Below the pieces are notes generated by a model. That model saw nothing but the letters and a program-made list of their open reading frames with translations. It made no database searches and was not told the origin of the DNA. DNA of 64,000 nucleotides from Nitrosospira multiformis (lineage in GTDB: Bacteria > Pseudomonadota > Gammaproteobacteria > Burkholderiales > Nitrosomonadaceae): positions 62,001-126,000 of the forward strand of contig JAFKJB010000004.1 in the NCBI GenBank assembly GCA_017306155.1. The letters run 5' to 3'. The position numbers were made by a program, and so were the translations under genes. Positions 44,678 to 52,880 of the stretch are shown one piece after another; the first letter of the stretch is position 1; each line of letters begins with the position of its first letter.

Positions 44678-45961
44678 ATGATGAGTGTGGTGGCGGTGGT
44701 TGGGCTAGGCTATGTGGGATTACCTTTAGCGGTGGAGTTCGGAAAAAAAAGGAAGACCATTGGTTACGATCTTTCAAGCAGCAAGGTAGAAAGTTACAAG
44801 CAATGCATCGATCCGACCGGTGAGGTTTCCTCCGATGACCTGAAAGCCGCAGAGCAGCTTCATGTCACTAACGACCCGGCTGAGTTGTCACAAGCGGATT
44901 ATATTGTCGTGGCGGTTCCAACACCTGTAGACGCAGCTCATCAGCCGGATTTTCGGCCCCTCGCGAGCGCGAGCGAAACCGTGGGGAAACATATGAAGCG
45001 GGGGGCAATCGTTATTTACGAATCCACCGTTTACCCGGGAGCAACCGAGGAAGTCTGTATTCCTGTCCTTGAGAAACATTCCGGCATGAAATGGAAAAAC
45101 GATTTTCATGTCGGCTTCTCGCCCGAACGGATCAATCCGGGTGACAAGCAGCATACCCTCACAAAAATTCTCAAGGTCGTCTCTGGAGACGATGAAGATA
45201 CACTGGAAAAAATTGCGGCGCTTTACGAGAGCATAATTACCGCTGGCGTGCATCGCGCCTCCAGCATCAAGGTGGCGGAAGCAGCCAAGGTGATCGAAAA
45301 TACTCAAAGAGACCTCAATATCGCTTTGATGAATGAACTGGCGATTATTTTCGACAAACTGGATATCGATACACTGGAAGTGCTGCAGGCGGCCGGCACG
45401 AAATGGAATTTTCTACCTTTTCGCCCGGGGCTGGTTGGCGGTCATTGTATCGGGGTCGATCCCTACTACCTTACCCATAAGGCGGAAATGGTGGGTTATA
45501 TCCCCCAGGTCATCCTCGCGGGGCGGCGTATCAATGACAGTATGGCCAAATTCGTGGCGGAACAAACGATCAAGCATATCATCAAGGCCGATATCAACGT
45601 CCGGAGTGCGCGCGTGAATGTTCTCGGCCTGGCCTTCAAGGAAAACTGCCCTGATCTCAGGAATTCCAAGGTTGCCGATCTGATCAATGAACTCGAAAGC
45701 TATGGGATAGAGATTCACGTCCATGATCCTGTCGCCAGTTCCGAAGAAGCCCGCCACGAATACGGTGTGGAACTTGAATCCTGGGAGAACCTTCCGCGCG
45801 CGGACGCAATGATCGTTGCCGTTGCCCATCGCCAGTTCACTGAGATGCCCTTGACCCAATTTCAGACCAAAATCACGGACAAAGGATGTTTCATAGATGT
45901 GAAATCCCAGTTCGATCCTGCCGCGTTGCGAGAGGCTGGCTTAAACGTGTGGAGACTGTGA
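44678..45961 (+). CDS. tviB: UDP-N-acetyl-hexosamine 6-dehydrogenase (TviB/WbpA type)
   Basis: The 427-residue nucleotide-sugar dehydrogenase has VVAVVGLGYVGLPLAVEFG, the ESTVYPGATEE segment (about 111-121), RDLNIALMNE and the active-site GGHCIGVDPYYLT with Cys near 259. The pattern fits the Vi-antigen TviB / WbpA branch, which oxidises UDP-GlcNAc (or GalNAc) to the uronic acid. Two ATG codons start the frame; the second has better ribosome-site spacing. The next gene completes the pathway. Confidence 0.9.
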   Translation: MMSVVAVVGLGYVGLPLAVEFGKKRKTIGYDLSSSKVESYKQCIDPTGEVSSDDLKAAEQLHVTNDPAELSQADYIVVAVPTPVDAAHQPDFRPLASASETVGKHMKRGAIVIYESTVYPGATEEVCIPVLEKHSGMKWKNDFHVGFSPERINPGDKQHTLTKILKVVSGDDEDTLEKIAALYESIITAGVHRASSIKVAEAAKVIENTQRDLNIALMNELAIIFDKLDIDTLEVLQAAGTKWNFLPFRPGLVGGHCIGVDPYYLTHKAEMVGYIPQVILAGRRINDSMAKFVAEQTIKHIIKADINVRSARVNVLGLAFKENCPDLRNSKVADLINELESYGIEIHVHDPVASSEEARHEYGVELESWENLPRADAMIVAVAHRQFTEMPLTQFQTKITDKGCFIDVKSQFDPAALREAGLNVWRL

Positions 45962-45978
45962 AGGGATAGTCCACCAGG

Positions 45979-47031
45979 ATGGCTGCTTACCCAAAATCGC
46001 TGCGGCATCTGGAGGACCGCCAATACTGCTGGCTGGTCACGGGCGTTGCGGGCTTCATCGGGTCCAATCTGCTGGAGGCCTTGCTCAAGCGTAACCAGAA
46101 AGTAATCGGACTGGATAATTTTTCCACCGGCTATCAGCGGAATCTCGAGCAGGTACGGGATCTGGTCGGAGAAAAGGCCTGGGGTAATTTCAGCTTTACA
46201 GAGGGTGATATCTGTCAACTGGAAACCTGCACGGATGCATGCCGTGGCGTGGATTTCGTTTTGCACCAGGCAGCATTGGGTTCCGTGCCGCGTTCCATTC
46301 AAGATCCCATTCGAACCAACGAAGCCAATATTTCCGGATTCCTCAACATGCTGGTCGCGTCAAGGGACGCGCAAGTGAGGCGCTTCATCTACGCCGCCTC
46401 CAGTTCCACCTATGGCGACCACCCCGGCCTGCCAAAAGTGGAAGCGGTCATTGGACGTCCCCTCTCGCCCTATGCTGTCACCAAATATGTGAACGAACTC
46501 TACGCCGACGTGTTCGCGCGTTGCTATGGCCTGGACTCCGTCGGGCTGCGCTATTTCAACGTATTCGGTCCAAGACAGGACCCCAATGGCGCTTATGCCG
46601 CGGTTATTCCCCAGTGGGTTTCGGCATTGATCAGAAATCAGACGCTGTACATCAATGGGGATGGCGAAACCAGCCGGGATTTCTGTTATATCGACAATGT
46701 AGTGCAAGCCAATCTTCTCGCTGCTCTTAGTGACAACAAGGGAGCGGTGAACCAGATTTACAATGTGGCAGTGAATGAACGCACCAGCCTGAATCAACTG
46801 TATGGCATGATGCGCGAGCTGTTGCTGGAGAGGTTTCCGGAGCTGGAGAATCATCGACCGACGTACGTCGACTTTCGCAAGGGCGATGTCCGGCATTCCC
46901 AGGCGGATATTACGAAAGCCGCCAAATTACTTGGTTTTGAGCCGTCCCACCGCATCGATGAAGGACTCAGGCAGGCAATGAGCTGGTACATCGCGCATCT
47001 TGTCCCTGCACAGGAGGCAAGTGGCGTCTAA
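45979..47031 (+). CDS. tviC: UDP-N-acetylglucosaminuronate/GlcNAc 4-epimerase (TviC/WbpP type)
   Basis: The 350-residue extended SDR enzyme starts its Rossmann motif at [16 protein letters not shown] (about residues 21-36). It carries [14 protein letters not shown] (about 138-151) and the YAVTKYVNE Tyr/Lys pair (about 165-173), typical of WbpP/TviC. With TviB it makes UDP-N-acetyl-galactosaminuronate. It lies 18 bases after tviB. Confidence 0.9.
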   Translation: MAAYPKSLRHLEDRQYCWLVTGVAGFIGSNLLEALLKRNQKVIGLDNFSTGYQRNLEQVRDLVGEKAWGNFSFTEGDICQLETCTDACRGVDFVLHQAALGSVPRSIQDPIRTNEANISGFLNMLVASRDAQVRRFIYAASSSTYGDHPGLPKVEAVIGRPLSPYAVTKYVNELYADVFARCYGLDSVGLRYFNVFGPRQDPNGAYAAVIPQWVSALIRNQTLYINGDGETSRDFCYIDNVVQANLLAALSDNKGAVNQIYNVAVNERTSLNQLYGMMRELLLERFPELENHRPTYVDFRKGDVRHSQADITKAAKLLGFEPSHRIDEGLRQAMSWYIAHLVPAQEASGV

Positions 47032-47066
47032 ACGTTTGTTGAACTTCGATTCGCGTTATTCATCCC

Positions 47067-47681
47067 CTATTCATCCCATTTGCCCGCTTGTTTCAACTGA
47101 TTCTTCAAGCCGGGTAGCGGGAATTCCAGTTCATATGCTTTCTTTGCATAAGTTTTCGCCTGTTCATAATCTTTCTGTTTCAAGTAGAGCAAGCCCAGAT
47201 TGTAGTTGATAGTGGGATTTTCGGGCTCAAGGCCGACCGCTATCCGAAGCTGTTCGGTAGCTTCATCAGCCTTTCCAGCTTTCAGCAAATAATTGCCGTA
47301 TACCATTCTTACTATGGCATCGTTTGGCTTGAATCGAATGGCGCGATCAAAAAAACACCCAACGGAATATTTCGCCCCAACGGGTTTTAAGGTTTTCTCT
47401 CTCAGCGACAGCTTGCCGAATGCTGCCAGGGCGCGGTGATGGTTGGGGAACATCATAAGGGTATAACTCAACTCTCCTCCGAGACTTCCGCTATTTCCAT
47501 GACGCAAGTTTTCTATATTTGAGGTAAAGTGAGCCTGCTCAACAAGTCCCAGGAGGTGCTTATCCCCGCTTATATAATCATGGCCACTTGTCAATTCTCC
47601 GCAATAGGCAGAAGAGGCTGCATGAAGATCTGTGGAGATCAATGAAATAACCAATATCGCAATGCCGGGCAGGACTTTCAT
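47067..47681 (-). CDS. Secreted TPR-repeat protein
   Basis: The 204-residue product has a signal peptide (hydrophobic core about 5-20, cleavage near LHAAS). Tetratricopeptide repeats follow in the C-terminal half, e.g. AIVRMVYGNYLLKAGKADEA (about 121-140) and NPTINYNLGLLYLKQKDYEQ. It is predicted to be periplasmic and to act as a scaffold. It is convergent with tviC, and its partner is unknown. Small TPR proteins are common near exosortase loci. Confidence 0.7.
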   Translation of the reverse strand: MKVLPGIAILVISLISTDLHAASSAYCGELTSGHDYISGDKHLLGLVEQAHFTSNIENLRHGNSGSLGGELSYTLMMFPNHHRALAAFGKLSLREKTLKPVGAKYSVGCFFDRAIRFKPNDAIVRMVYGNYLLKAGKADEATEQLRIAVGLEPENPTINYNLGLLYLKQKDYEQAKTYAKKAYELEFPLPGLKNQLKQAGKWDE

Positions 47682-47791
47682 CAGCGTTCCTTACGCTCAA
47701 GCTTGCTTGCTCTGAACTCTATCTGGCTCAGAACCTGCGTTGACAGAAGGGAAATTCCCTTAATCCCAGGTTTGATTTCAATTTATTGCTC

Positions 47792-47947
47792 CGGCCAGAA
47801 AATATCATGAATCTCGTCATTCGGGGCCTGGCTCGGAATCCAGCAAAGGAATCCAACCCATGCCCAGTAATGGCGGGCCTTGAACGTCACGGGATACCTG
47901 CTTCCGCCGATATGACGATTGTACTGTTTGTTCGCCGAACCAATAGT
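47792..47947. repeat. Interspersed repeat, copy A (about 156 bp)
   Basis: This segment is clearly homologous to 51141-51297. It starts CGGCCAGAAAATAT, then ATGAATC.CGTCATTC, CGGAATCCAGC, TTGAACGTCAC, GGATAC, CTTCCGCC and TATGAC, and ends near GTTTG.TCGCCGAA. It contains the GTCAT...GGAATCC and GGATACC...ATGAC building blocks of common bacterial intergenic repeats. No frame in it is coding. The rest of the 47682-48138 gap shows nothing else. Confidence 0.75.
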
Positions 47948-48138
47948 CAATCTTTCTCTGATTCAGCAGTTATTCGCCCTATCGAACCCGCTATCGAGCT
48001 TCCTGCCACCCTTTGAAAGGGTTCTAAACATTCTCAAGATAGAAGGGAGCAGTTGTCAAGTTCAATCAGGCGACGCAAAAATTTTTGAAGCCGGATTTTT
48101 CTGAAATCGGTCCGCCAGGATGGCAACCAGTACGGTTT

Positions 48139-49017
48139 CTACCAGGAATAAAGCCATTCCCTTGTCCAGCGCGCTATCTGATCGCGCCATTCCCGCCGGG
48201 AAAAGGTATGGTTGGCTTCCAGCAAGCTGAAGCGCGAAAAGCGCGGAGAAGCCAGCAGTTTTTTCCATTTTGGTGAACCTTTTACCAGGTCGGAGAATTC
48301 GTGAGCTGTCAGATCATTGCCGCTGAGTATCAGGAGCACCTTTCCCTGGAAACGCTCAAGCCCTTGAAACATCCGTTCCGGCAAGGGGGCAGAATCACAT
48401 CCATTCTTGGAGTTATTCCTTGCAGCAGAGGGGGCAGTTTCACTTTTTTCTGTCACGACTGCATTGATGGTGCCGAAAAGTGATCTTATAGACGCGGCAT
48501 AGTTGAAATTTCCGCTCCATATTTTGCGCCAGAGTTCGCGCTCGAAAATGCGCGAAGTGTAATAGTGCTTCAAATACACCCTGGCAGAGCCTTCCTCCGT
48601 TCTTACCCATGGATTCAGCAGGATCAGGCCGGTCACTCGCCGGTCCTGATAAGCATAAAATAATGCGGCGGATGCTGCATCGCATAGACCCAGAATCACC
48701 AGTTCGCTCAGGGAAGGGATTTCTGCGAAGAGACGATTTATTGCATGGCGCACATCATCTTCCACGTTTTCAAAGGTCCTTGCATCTCCCTCACTATCGC
48801 CCATGCCGCGGAAATCAAAGCGGAAGACCGGTGTGCCATTCGCCGCCAGCTGGCGGGCGAGGAGGGTAAACTGGCGATGGCTTCCTGCGCGATATTGGGG
48901 TCCTCCGACGAGAATAAGAACACCTCTTGAGGAGGCGTGCTCAGGCAAGGTTAAAATACCGTAGAGGCAATCGCTCCCGCAGCAGAAAACAATGGAGCGC
49001 TCCTCGTAATTCATCAT
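48139..49017 (-). CDS. Exosortase A system-associated hydrolase 1 (alpha/beta fold)
   Basis: The 292-residue product starts MMNYEERSIVFCCGSDCLYG. It has an alpha/beta-hydrolase core with GPQYRAGSHRQF, FDFRGMGDSEG (about 80-90) and a nucleophile elbow that reads GLCDAAS, with Cys where Ser is usual. The catalytic His is probably in EANHTFS near the C-terminus. This family accompanies XrtA-type loci. The start at 49017 overlaps the stop of hydrolase 2 (ATGA). Substrate is unknown, perhaps an acyl or ester group of the glycan. Confidence 0.8.
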   Translation of the reverse strand: MMNYEERSIVFCCGSDCLYGILTLPEHASSRGVLILVGGPQYRAGSHRQFTLLARQLAANGTPVFRFDFRGMGDSEGDARTFENVEDDVRHAINRLFAEIPSLSELVILGLCDAASAALFYAYQDRRVTGLILLNPWVRTEEGSARVYLKHYYTSRIFERELWRKIWSGNFNYAASIRSLFGTINAVVTEKSETAPSAARNNSKNGCDSAPLPERMFQGLERFQGKVLLILSGNDLTAHEFSDLVKGSPKWKKLLASPRFSRFSLLEANHTFSRREWRDQIARWTREWLYSW

Positions 49018-49865
49018 GCTGCCAGTGCAAAAACACTTGTCGTTGCCGATATCAGTTCGGCACATTCCGAGATTTCCTGGGTGGCCCAGAACGGTTGGCA
49101 TGGTATGAGATGGATGTGGAGGTCGACGCCCTTCTGCTTCCACTTCTCGGCTATCTTTGCCCCGGCTGGAGGCATGGAACGCCCAGCTTCAGGGATGGTC
49201 TCGAACCAGTGAATGGCGCTTTTTCCGACCGCCAGCTCAGCCGCTTTCAAGCTATCGACCGCTTTCGCGAGCTCGGGCGCGAGTTCGTATCCCGCTATTT
49301 CCAGTGTTTCACCTCTTTCCAGCTGTTTACGCAACATAGCCGTTCCTGTCGATTTTTCCCCAGAGACGGTGGAGAACAATTCACCCGCCATTCGCAACCG
49401 CAAAAACTGATTCAGGAAAGTTTCTCCGCTGACAACGGGCTGCCATAAAATGATGCGGTCAACGGCATTTGCTTCATCTTGTGCGAAGTCCAGGGCCAGC
49501 AACGCGCCCAGGCGTAATCCCCACAAACTTACCGGAACGGCAAGGCGGCTCCCGAGCCAGAGGCGGGCGTAAGCCAGATCCTGCTTCCAGATATCCCAGC
49601 GGGCATCGTGAAACTCGCCACTGCTATCGCCACAACCAAAAAGATCCACTTGCAGCACACCCCATCCAATTGCAGCGAAAGCTCTTGCCTGGACCGCGGC
49701 CATTCGCCGCGTTTTGTTCATCTCATCGCCGAAAGGGTGTACATACAGAATAGCTCCCTGGCATTTCCTGCCTGGATGCGGCTGATGAAAAAGGCAGAAA
49801 CGCTGTCCCAGGCCGGTTTGCAAAAAGAAAGGCTCTGCATGAGCCGAGCCCGGATCCGTTTTCAT
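49014..49865 (-). CDS. Exosortase A system-associated hydrolase 2 (alpha/beta fold)
   Basis: The 283-residue product has the hydrolase fold with YVHPFGDEMNKTRRM (about 39-53) and VDLFGCGDSSGE (about 75-86). In place of the usual nucleophile elbow it reads WGLRLGA, with Arg where Ser would be, so classical hydrolysis may not occur. It is coupled by ATGA overlaps to the acyl carrier protein upstream and hydrolase 1 downstream. The trio is a known companion set of exosortase A loci. Function is unproven. Confidence 0.8.
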   Translation of the reverse strand: MKTDPGSAHAEPFFLQTGLGQRFCLFHQPHPGRKCQGAILYVHPFGDEMNKTRRMAAVQARAFAAIGWGVLQVDLFGCGDSSGEFHDARWDIWKQDLAYARLWLGSRLAVPVSLWGLRLGALLALDFAQDEANAVDRIILWQPVVSGETFLNQFLRLRMAGELFSTVSGEKSTGTAMLRKQLERGETLEIAGYELAPELAKAVDSLKAAELAVGKSAIHWFETIPEAGRSMPPAGAKIAEKWKQKGVDLHIHLIPCQPFWATQEISECAELISATTSVFALAA

Positions 49866-50113
49866 TCCGCCAGCTTCTGCTCGACGAATTGCGCCAGACT
49901 GCCGACAGTTTCAAACGTTTTTGCGCTGATCTCATCATCGTCAACCGTAATGTCGAAGTGCTCCTCGAGAGCAGTGATGACATTGACGACAGCCATTGAA
50001 TCCAGTTCAGGAATGGCCCCAAGCAAGGGGGAGTTTTCCTTGAGCGATTTTCTTCTTTCACCGAGGCTCAATACGTCAGATAGAATGTTTCTCACTTCTT
50101 CAATATGCTGCAT
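49862..50113 (-). CDS. Acyl carrier protein, exosortase A system-associated
   Basis: The 83-residue acidic four-helix protein has the phosphopantetheine site at Ser39 in PELDSMAVV, followed by the helix ALEEHFDITVDDDEIS. It would carry an acyl or aminoacyl group as a thioester. It is the first gene of the minus-strand trio and overlaps hydrolase 2 (ATGA). A PaaK-like adenylate-forming enzyme at 56853 could load it. No ribosome site of special note. Confidence 0.87.
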   Translation of the reverse strand: MQHIEEVRNILSDVLSLGERRKSLKENSPLLGAIPELDSMAVVNVITALEEHFDITVDDDEISAKTFETVGSLAQFVEQKLAE

Positions 50114-50522
50114 ATTTACTCCGAGCTGTTTATTTTTGAGAATACGTCATTGCTGCAACCCCTGAGTATCAAGATGAGGCTTTCAAAATGAACCGGAGAT
50201 GCCAGGGCAAATGAAAAAAGGACTGCGAGACGGCGCACTTCATTTTTCCGAAGATGGCAACGCGGTAGCAGTACAAGGCAAGAGTTTATAAAACACTGCT
50301 CCTTCAGTTTCAGGATATGCTGGCTGGACGCGATAAATTCCTTCCTGTCACTGTTCCTGCTGCTTCTGCCGGTAATTTTGCTATCCTGGATAAAAATCTG
50401 CTAATAGTACTACAAGTCGCAGGACGTTACTTCTTGAAGGTAAAATCGCTTTACTTTTCAATGGATTTTCTTGTAATCTTCGGACGTTTTGTCTTTTATC
50501 GGAGAAACAATGACATGAAAAA

Positions 50523-50905
50523 ATGGAGGGTATGCAGGAAGCTGAAGCCGGGAAGGATTCGGTAGGCTCGAACAACGTTCGTCCGGCCGGTTTGATTCTT
50601 CCTGTTTTACTCATCAGCGCTTCTTTCCCGGTTTGTGTAGGACAAGTAAACACCGAAACCTCGTTCGAGCGATTATCGTTCTTGCTGACAGGAACGCCAC
50701 CGGGAGGCTGGATCAAGGCAAGCAGGCTGGAACACGACCAATGTGACGCAAGGAGGCAATATGTGGCTCGACCGGCACACACAATGGCCGCCCATATTGA
50801 CGGTACAAGATAAACGCCACCAGTTTTTCACGTTTCCGCATACCATCTGCTTCTCCGGACTCAACCATGTGGATACGAAACGTCTCGTTGCGGCGTTTTC
50901 TTGAC
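50523..50905 (+). pseudogene. Possible decayed secreted protein gene
   Basis: One frame (50523-50813) contains a signal-peptide-like segment (LILPVLLISASFPVCVGQ) and then TGTPPGGWIKAS before degenerating. A second frame continues in a shifted register (about 50723-50905) with GGNMWLDRHTQWPPI and SGLNHVDTKRL. A frameshift joining the two is plausible. The family is unknown, and the pieces are too short to be sure. Confidence 0.3.
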
Positions 50906-51030
50906 GGTGAGAATTCTCTCAGGTGGAGTTCGAAGCCGGGGTATCAGGATTTCCTGAGCTTATGCGAAGATTCCGGCGGCTCATCCGTTTCCAGCGAGGT
51001 AAGACCGAACATGTATTATTTCCTGCCCAG

Positions 51031-51130
51031 CCTGTTAACACTTTAAGGTAAATAATTGAAATTAAAAGCATTATCCAGAATCCTTGTATCCAAATAAACC
51101 TTTTGCAAGCAATAATATAGGTTAACAGGC
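51031..51130. repeat. 100-bp segment bounded by 10-bp inverted repeats
   Basis: GCCTGTTAAC (51031-51040) and GTTAACAGGC (51121-51130) are perfect inverted repeats enclosing 80 AT-rich bases with no frame. The shape is like a miniature inverted-repeat element, though no target-site duplication is evident. It lies 10 bases before copy B of the interspersed repeat. Confidence 0.5.
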
Positions 51131-51140
51131 CCTATTGACT

Positions 51141-51297
51141 CGGCCAGAAAATATTATGAATCCCGTCATTCCCGGCCTGACTCAGAACCCAGCACTCCGG
51201 AATCCAGCGCAAGCCAATAATGGCGAGCTTTGAACGTCACCGGATACCGGCTTCCGCCAGTATGACATTTGCACTGTTTGCCCGCCGAATTAATAAT
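51141..51297. repeat. Interspersed repeat, copy B (about 157 bp)
   Basis: Second copy of the segment at 47792-47947, in the same orientation 3.3 kb away. Shared blocks include CGGCCAGAAAATAT, GTCATTC, GGCCTG, CGGAATCCAGC or close variants, TTGAACGTCAC, GGATACCGGCTTCCGCC or variant, and TATGAC. The two flank the XrtA-associated hydrolase/ACP operon. Confidence 0.75.
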
Positions 51298-51587
51298 ACC
51301 ATTTGCTCACCGGGTCAATAATAAACTTATGCGTATGTTTAGGACGCTATTCCTTGGACCGGGTGAATACGTTCATCATTATCATGCGCAAGCAACCGCA
51401 CTCAGTCAGTTGATCCTTAGTACTACCCGGCTTCGGGTGATTGCGGAGGCAGCTTTGACAAGGCGCTGTGGAGGATGCAGGAAATTCCGGCCTCGCGCTT
51501 CAGTCTATCGAAGTCCCCGTAACAGCCCAGCTTTTTACTAAAACTGGTCATACAAGTTAAGGAATTGTCTCTTTCCGTGGATACTCT

Positions 51588-52709
51588 ATGGCAACTTTAA
51601 AAGTTGTAGTGATTCTGCCGACCTACAACGAGCGGGATAACATTGGCAGAATGATTGATGCGCTACAGGTTCACGCTCGGGAATTTCTTCATGACATGCA
51701 CATTCTTGTGGTGGATGACGATTCACCTGACGGCACGGCAGAGGTGGTTCGGGCGAAGCAGGCTGCAAATCCGAATGTGCATTTGCTGATGGGAAAGAAG
51801 GCAGGGCTTGGCGCCGCCTATATCCGCGGAATGATTCATGCGATGGATGAGCTTCATGCTGATGTCGTGTTCGAGATGGATGCTGATTTCTCGCACAAAC
51901 CCGAGGATGTGCCTCGGCTTATGGCGGCGCTCGAGGAGGGCGCGGATTTTGTGATTGGCAGCCGTTATGTGAAGGGCGGCTCCATTCCAAAGGAATGGGG
52001 GATTCTGCGCCGCATGAATTCCCTGGGCGGTAATGTCGTTGCACGCTACGTTGCCGGGATATACAAAATTCGAGACTGCACAGCAGGCTTCAGGGCGATC
52101 AGAACTTCTCTCCTCAAAAAAGTCACCTTTGACGATCTTCGTGTTCAGGGATACGCCTTCCAGGTCGCACTGCTGCACAAGGCTGTATCTCTCGGTGCAG
52201 TCATAAAGGAAATTCCCGTGGACTTTGTAGATCGCACCAAGGGCGAGTCGAAGCTCGGAATCTCGGACATCATCGAGTTTGTCCTGAATGCCTGGTGGAT
52301 ACGTCTCCACAGCTCAAAGACCTTTATCAAGTTCGCCATAGTAGGATTGTCCGGCGTGGTTGTGAATCTTGGCGTGTTTACACTGCTTCTCCAGGCAAAT
52401 GTAAATAAATATATCGCCTCTCCTATCTCGATCGAAATATCGATTATCACGAACTTTCTGCTGAATAACTACTGGACCTTTCGCTGGCGCAAGTCTCAAG
52501 ACCATATCCGTGTCAAGGGGCTGAAGTTCAACATGGTGTCTCTCGTATCCCTGGGGGTAAGTTATTCCACTTTTGTAGTGCTATCCATTCTGTTCCCTGA
52601 GGCCTCGCCGGAAATTCACCAGCTTGTCGGGATTGCCCCCGCCATGCTCATAAATTACTTCCTGAATTCTTATTGGACATTCAAGAATACGCCTGTGCCC
52701 AAGGATTGA
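51588..52709 (+). CDS. GT2 dolichol-phosphate-mannose synthase-like transferase fused to GtrA domain
   Basis: The 373-residue product has a GT2 catalytic domain (about 1-235) with VVILPTYNERDNIGRMI, VVDDDSPDGT (about 44-53) and EMDADFSHKPED (about 98-109). A GtrA-like four-helix membrane domain follows (about 240-368, FIKFAIVGLSGVVVNLGVF). It probably makes a polyprenyl-phosphate-linked sugar and helps flip it. The following GT39-like gene could use that sugar outside the inner membrane. Confidence 0.9.
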   Translation: MATLKVVVILPTYNERDNIGRMIDALQVHAREFLHDMHILVVDDDSPDGTAEVVRAKQAANPNVHLLMGKKAGLGAAYIRGMIHAMDELHADVVFEMDADFSHKPEDVPRLMAALEEGADFVIGSRYVKGGSIPKEWGILRRMNSLGGNVVARYVAGIYKIRDCTAGFRAIRTSLLKKVTFDDLRVQGYAFQVALLHKAVSLGAVIKEIPVDFVDRTKGESKLGISDIIEFVLNAWWIRLHSSKTFIKFAIVGLSGVVVNLGVFTLLLQANVNKYIASPISIEISIITNFLLNNYWTFRWRKSQDHIRVKGLKFNMVSLVSLGVSYSTFVVLSILFPEASPEIHQLVGIAPAMLINYFLNSYWTFKNTPVPKD

Positions 52710-52880
52710 GTAAGCTGGAAGGAGCAGCATTTCACGGCTGCTTTCAATTGCTTTCGGCTCTTTACTCGACAGAACGTCATTAAACTGAGCGTAAGCTGGC
52801 AGCAGTCTGGATCGGCTTTGTCAATATATCGGATTTACCCTGTGTTAAAAGGTATGCGCTAATTTTCCGAATTCCCAGCC

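Larger units (their letters stand above)
50114..51587. other. Long spacer (1.5 kb) with decayed frames and repeats
   Basis: No intact gene is supported. Bases 50523-50905 hold fragmentary frames that look like a decayed secreted protein. Bases 51031-51130 are bounded by a perfect 10-bp inverted repeat, and 51141-51297 is copy B of the interspersed repeat. The remainder (50114-50520 and 51300-51587) shows nothing I can name. Confidence 0.45.

Noticed and set aside
47786-48016. 76-codon plus-strand frame
   Set aside because: It falls within the non-coding interspersed repeat; the second repeat copy does not preserve the frame.
50381-50782. 133-codon minus-strand frame in the 1.5-kb spacer
   Set aside because: Ser/Cys-rich sequence with no domain; the plus-strand frames there look more like a decayed gene.
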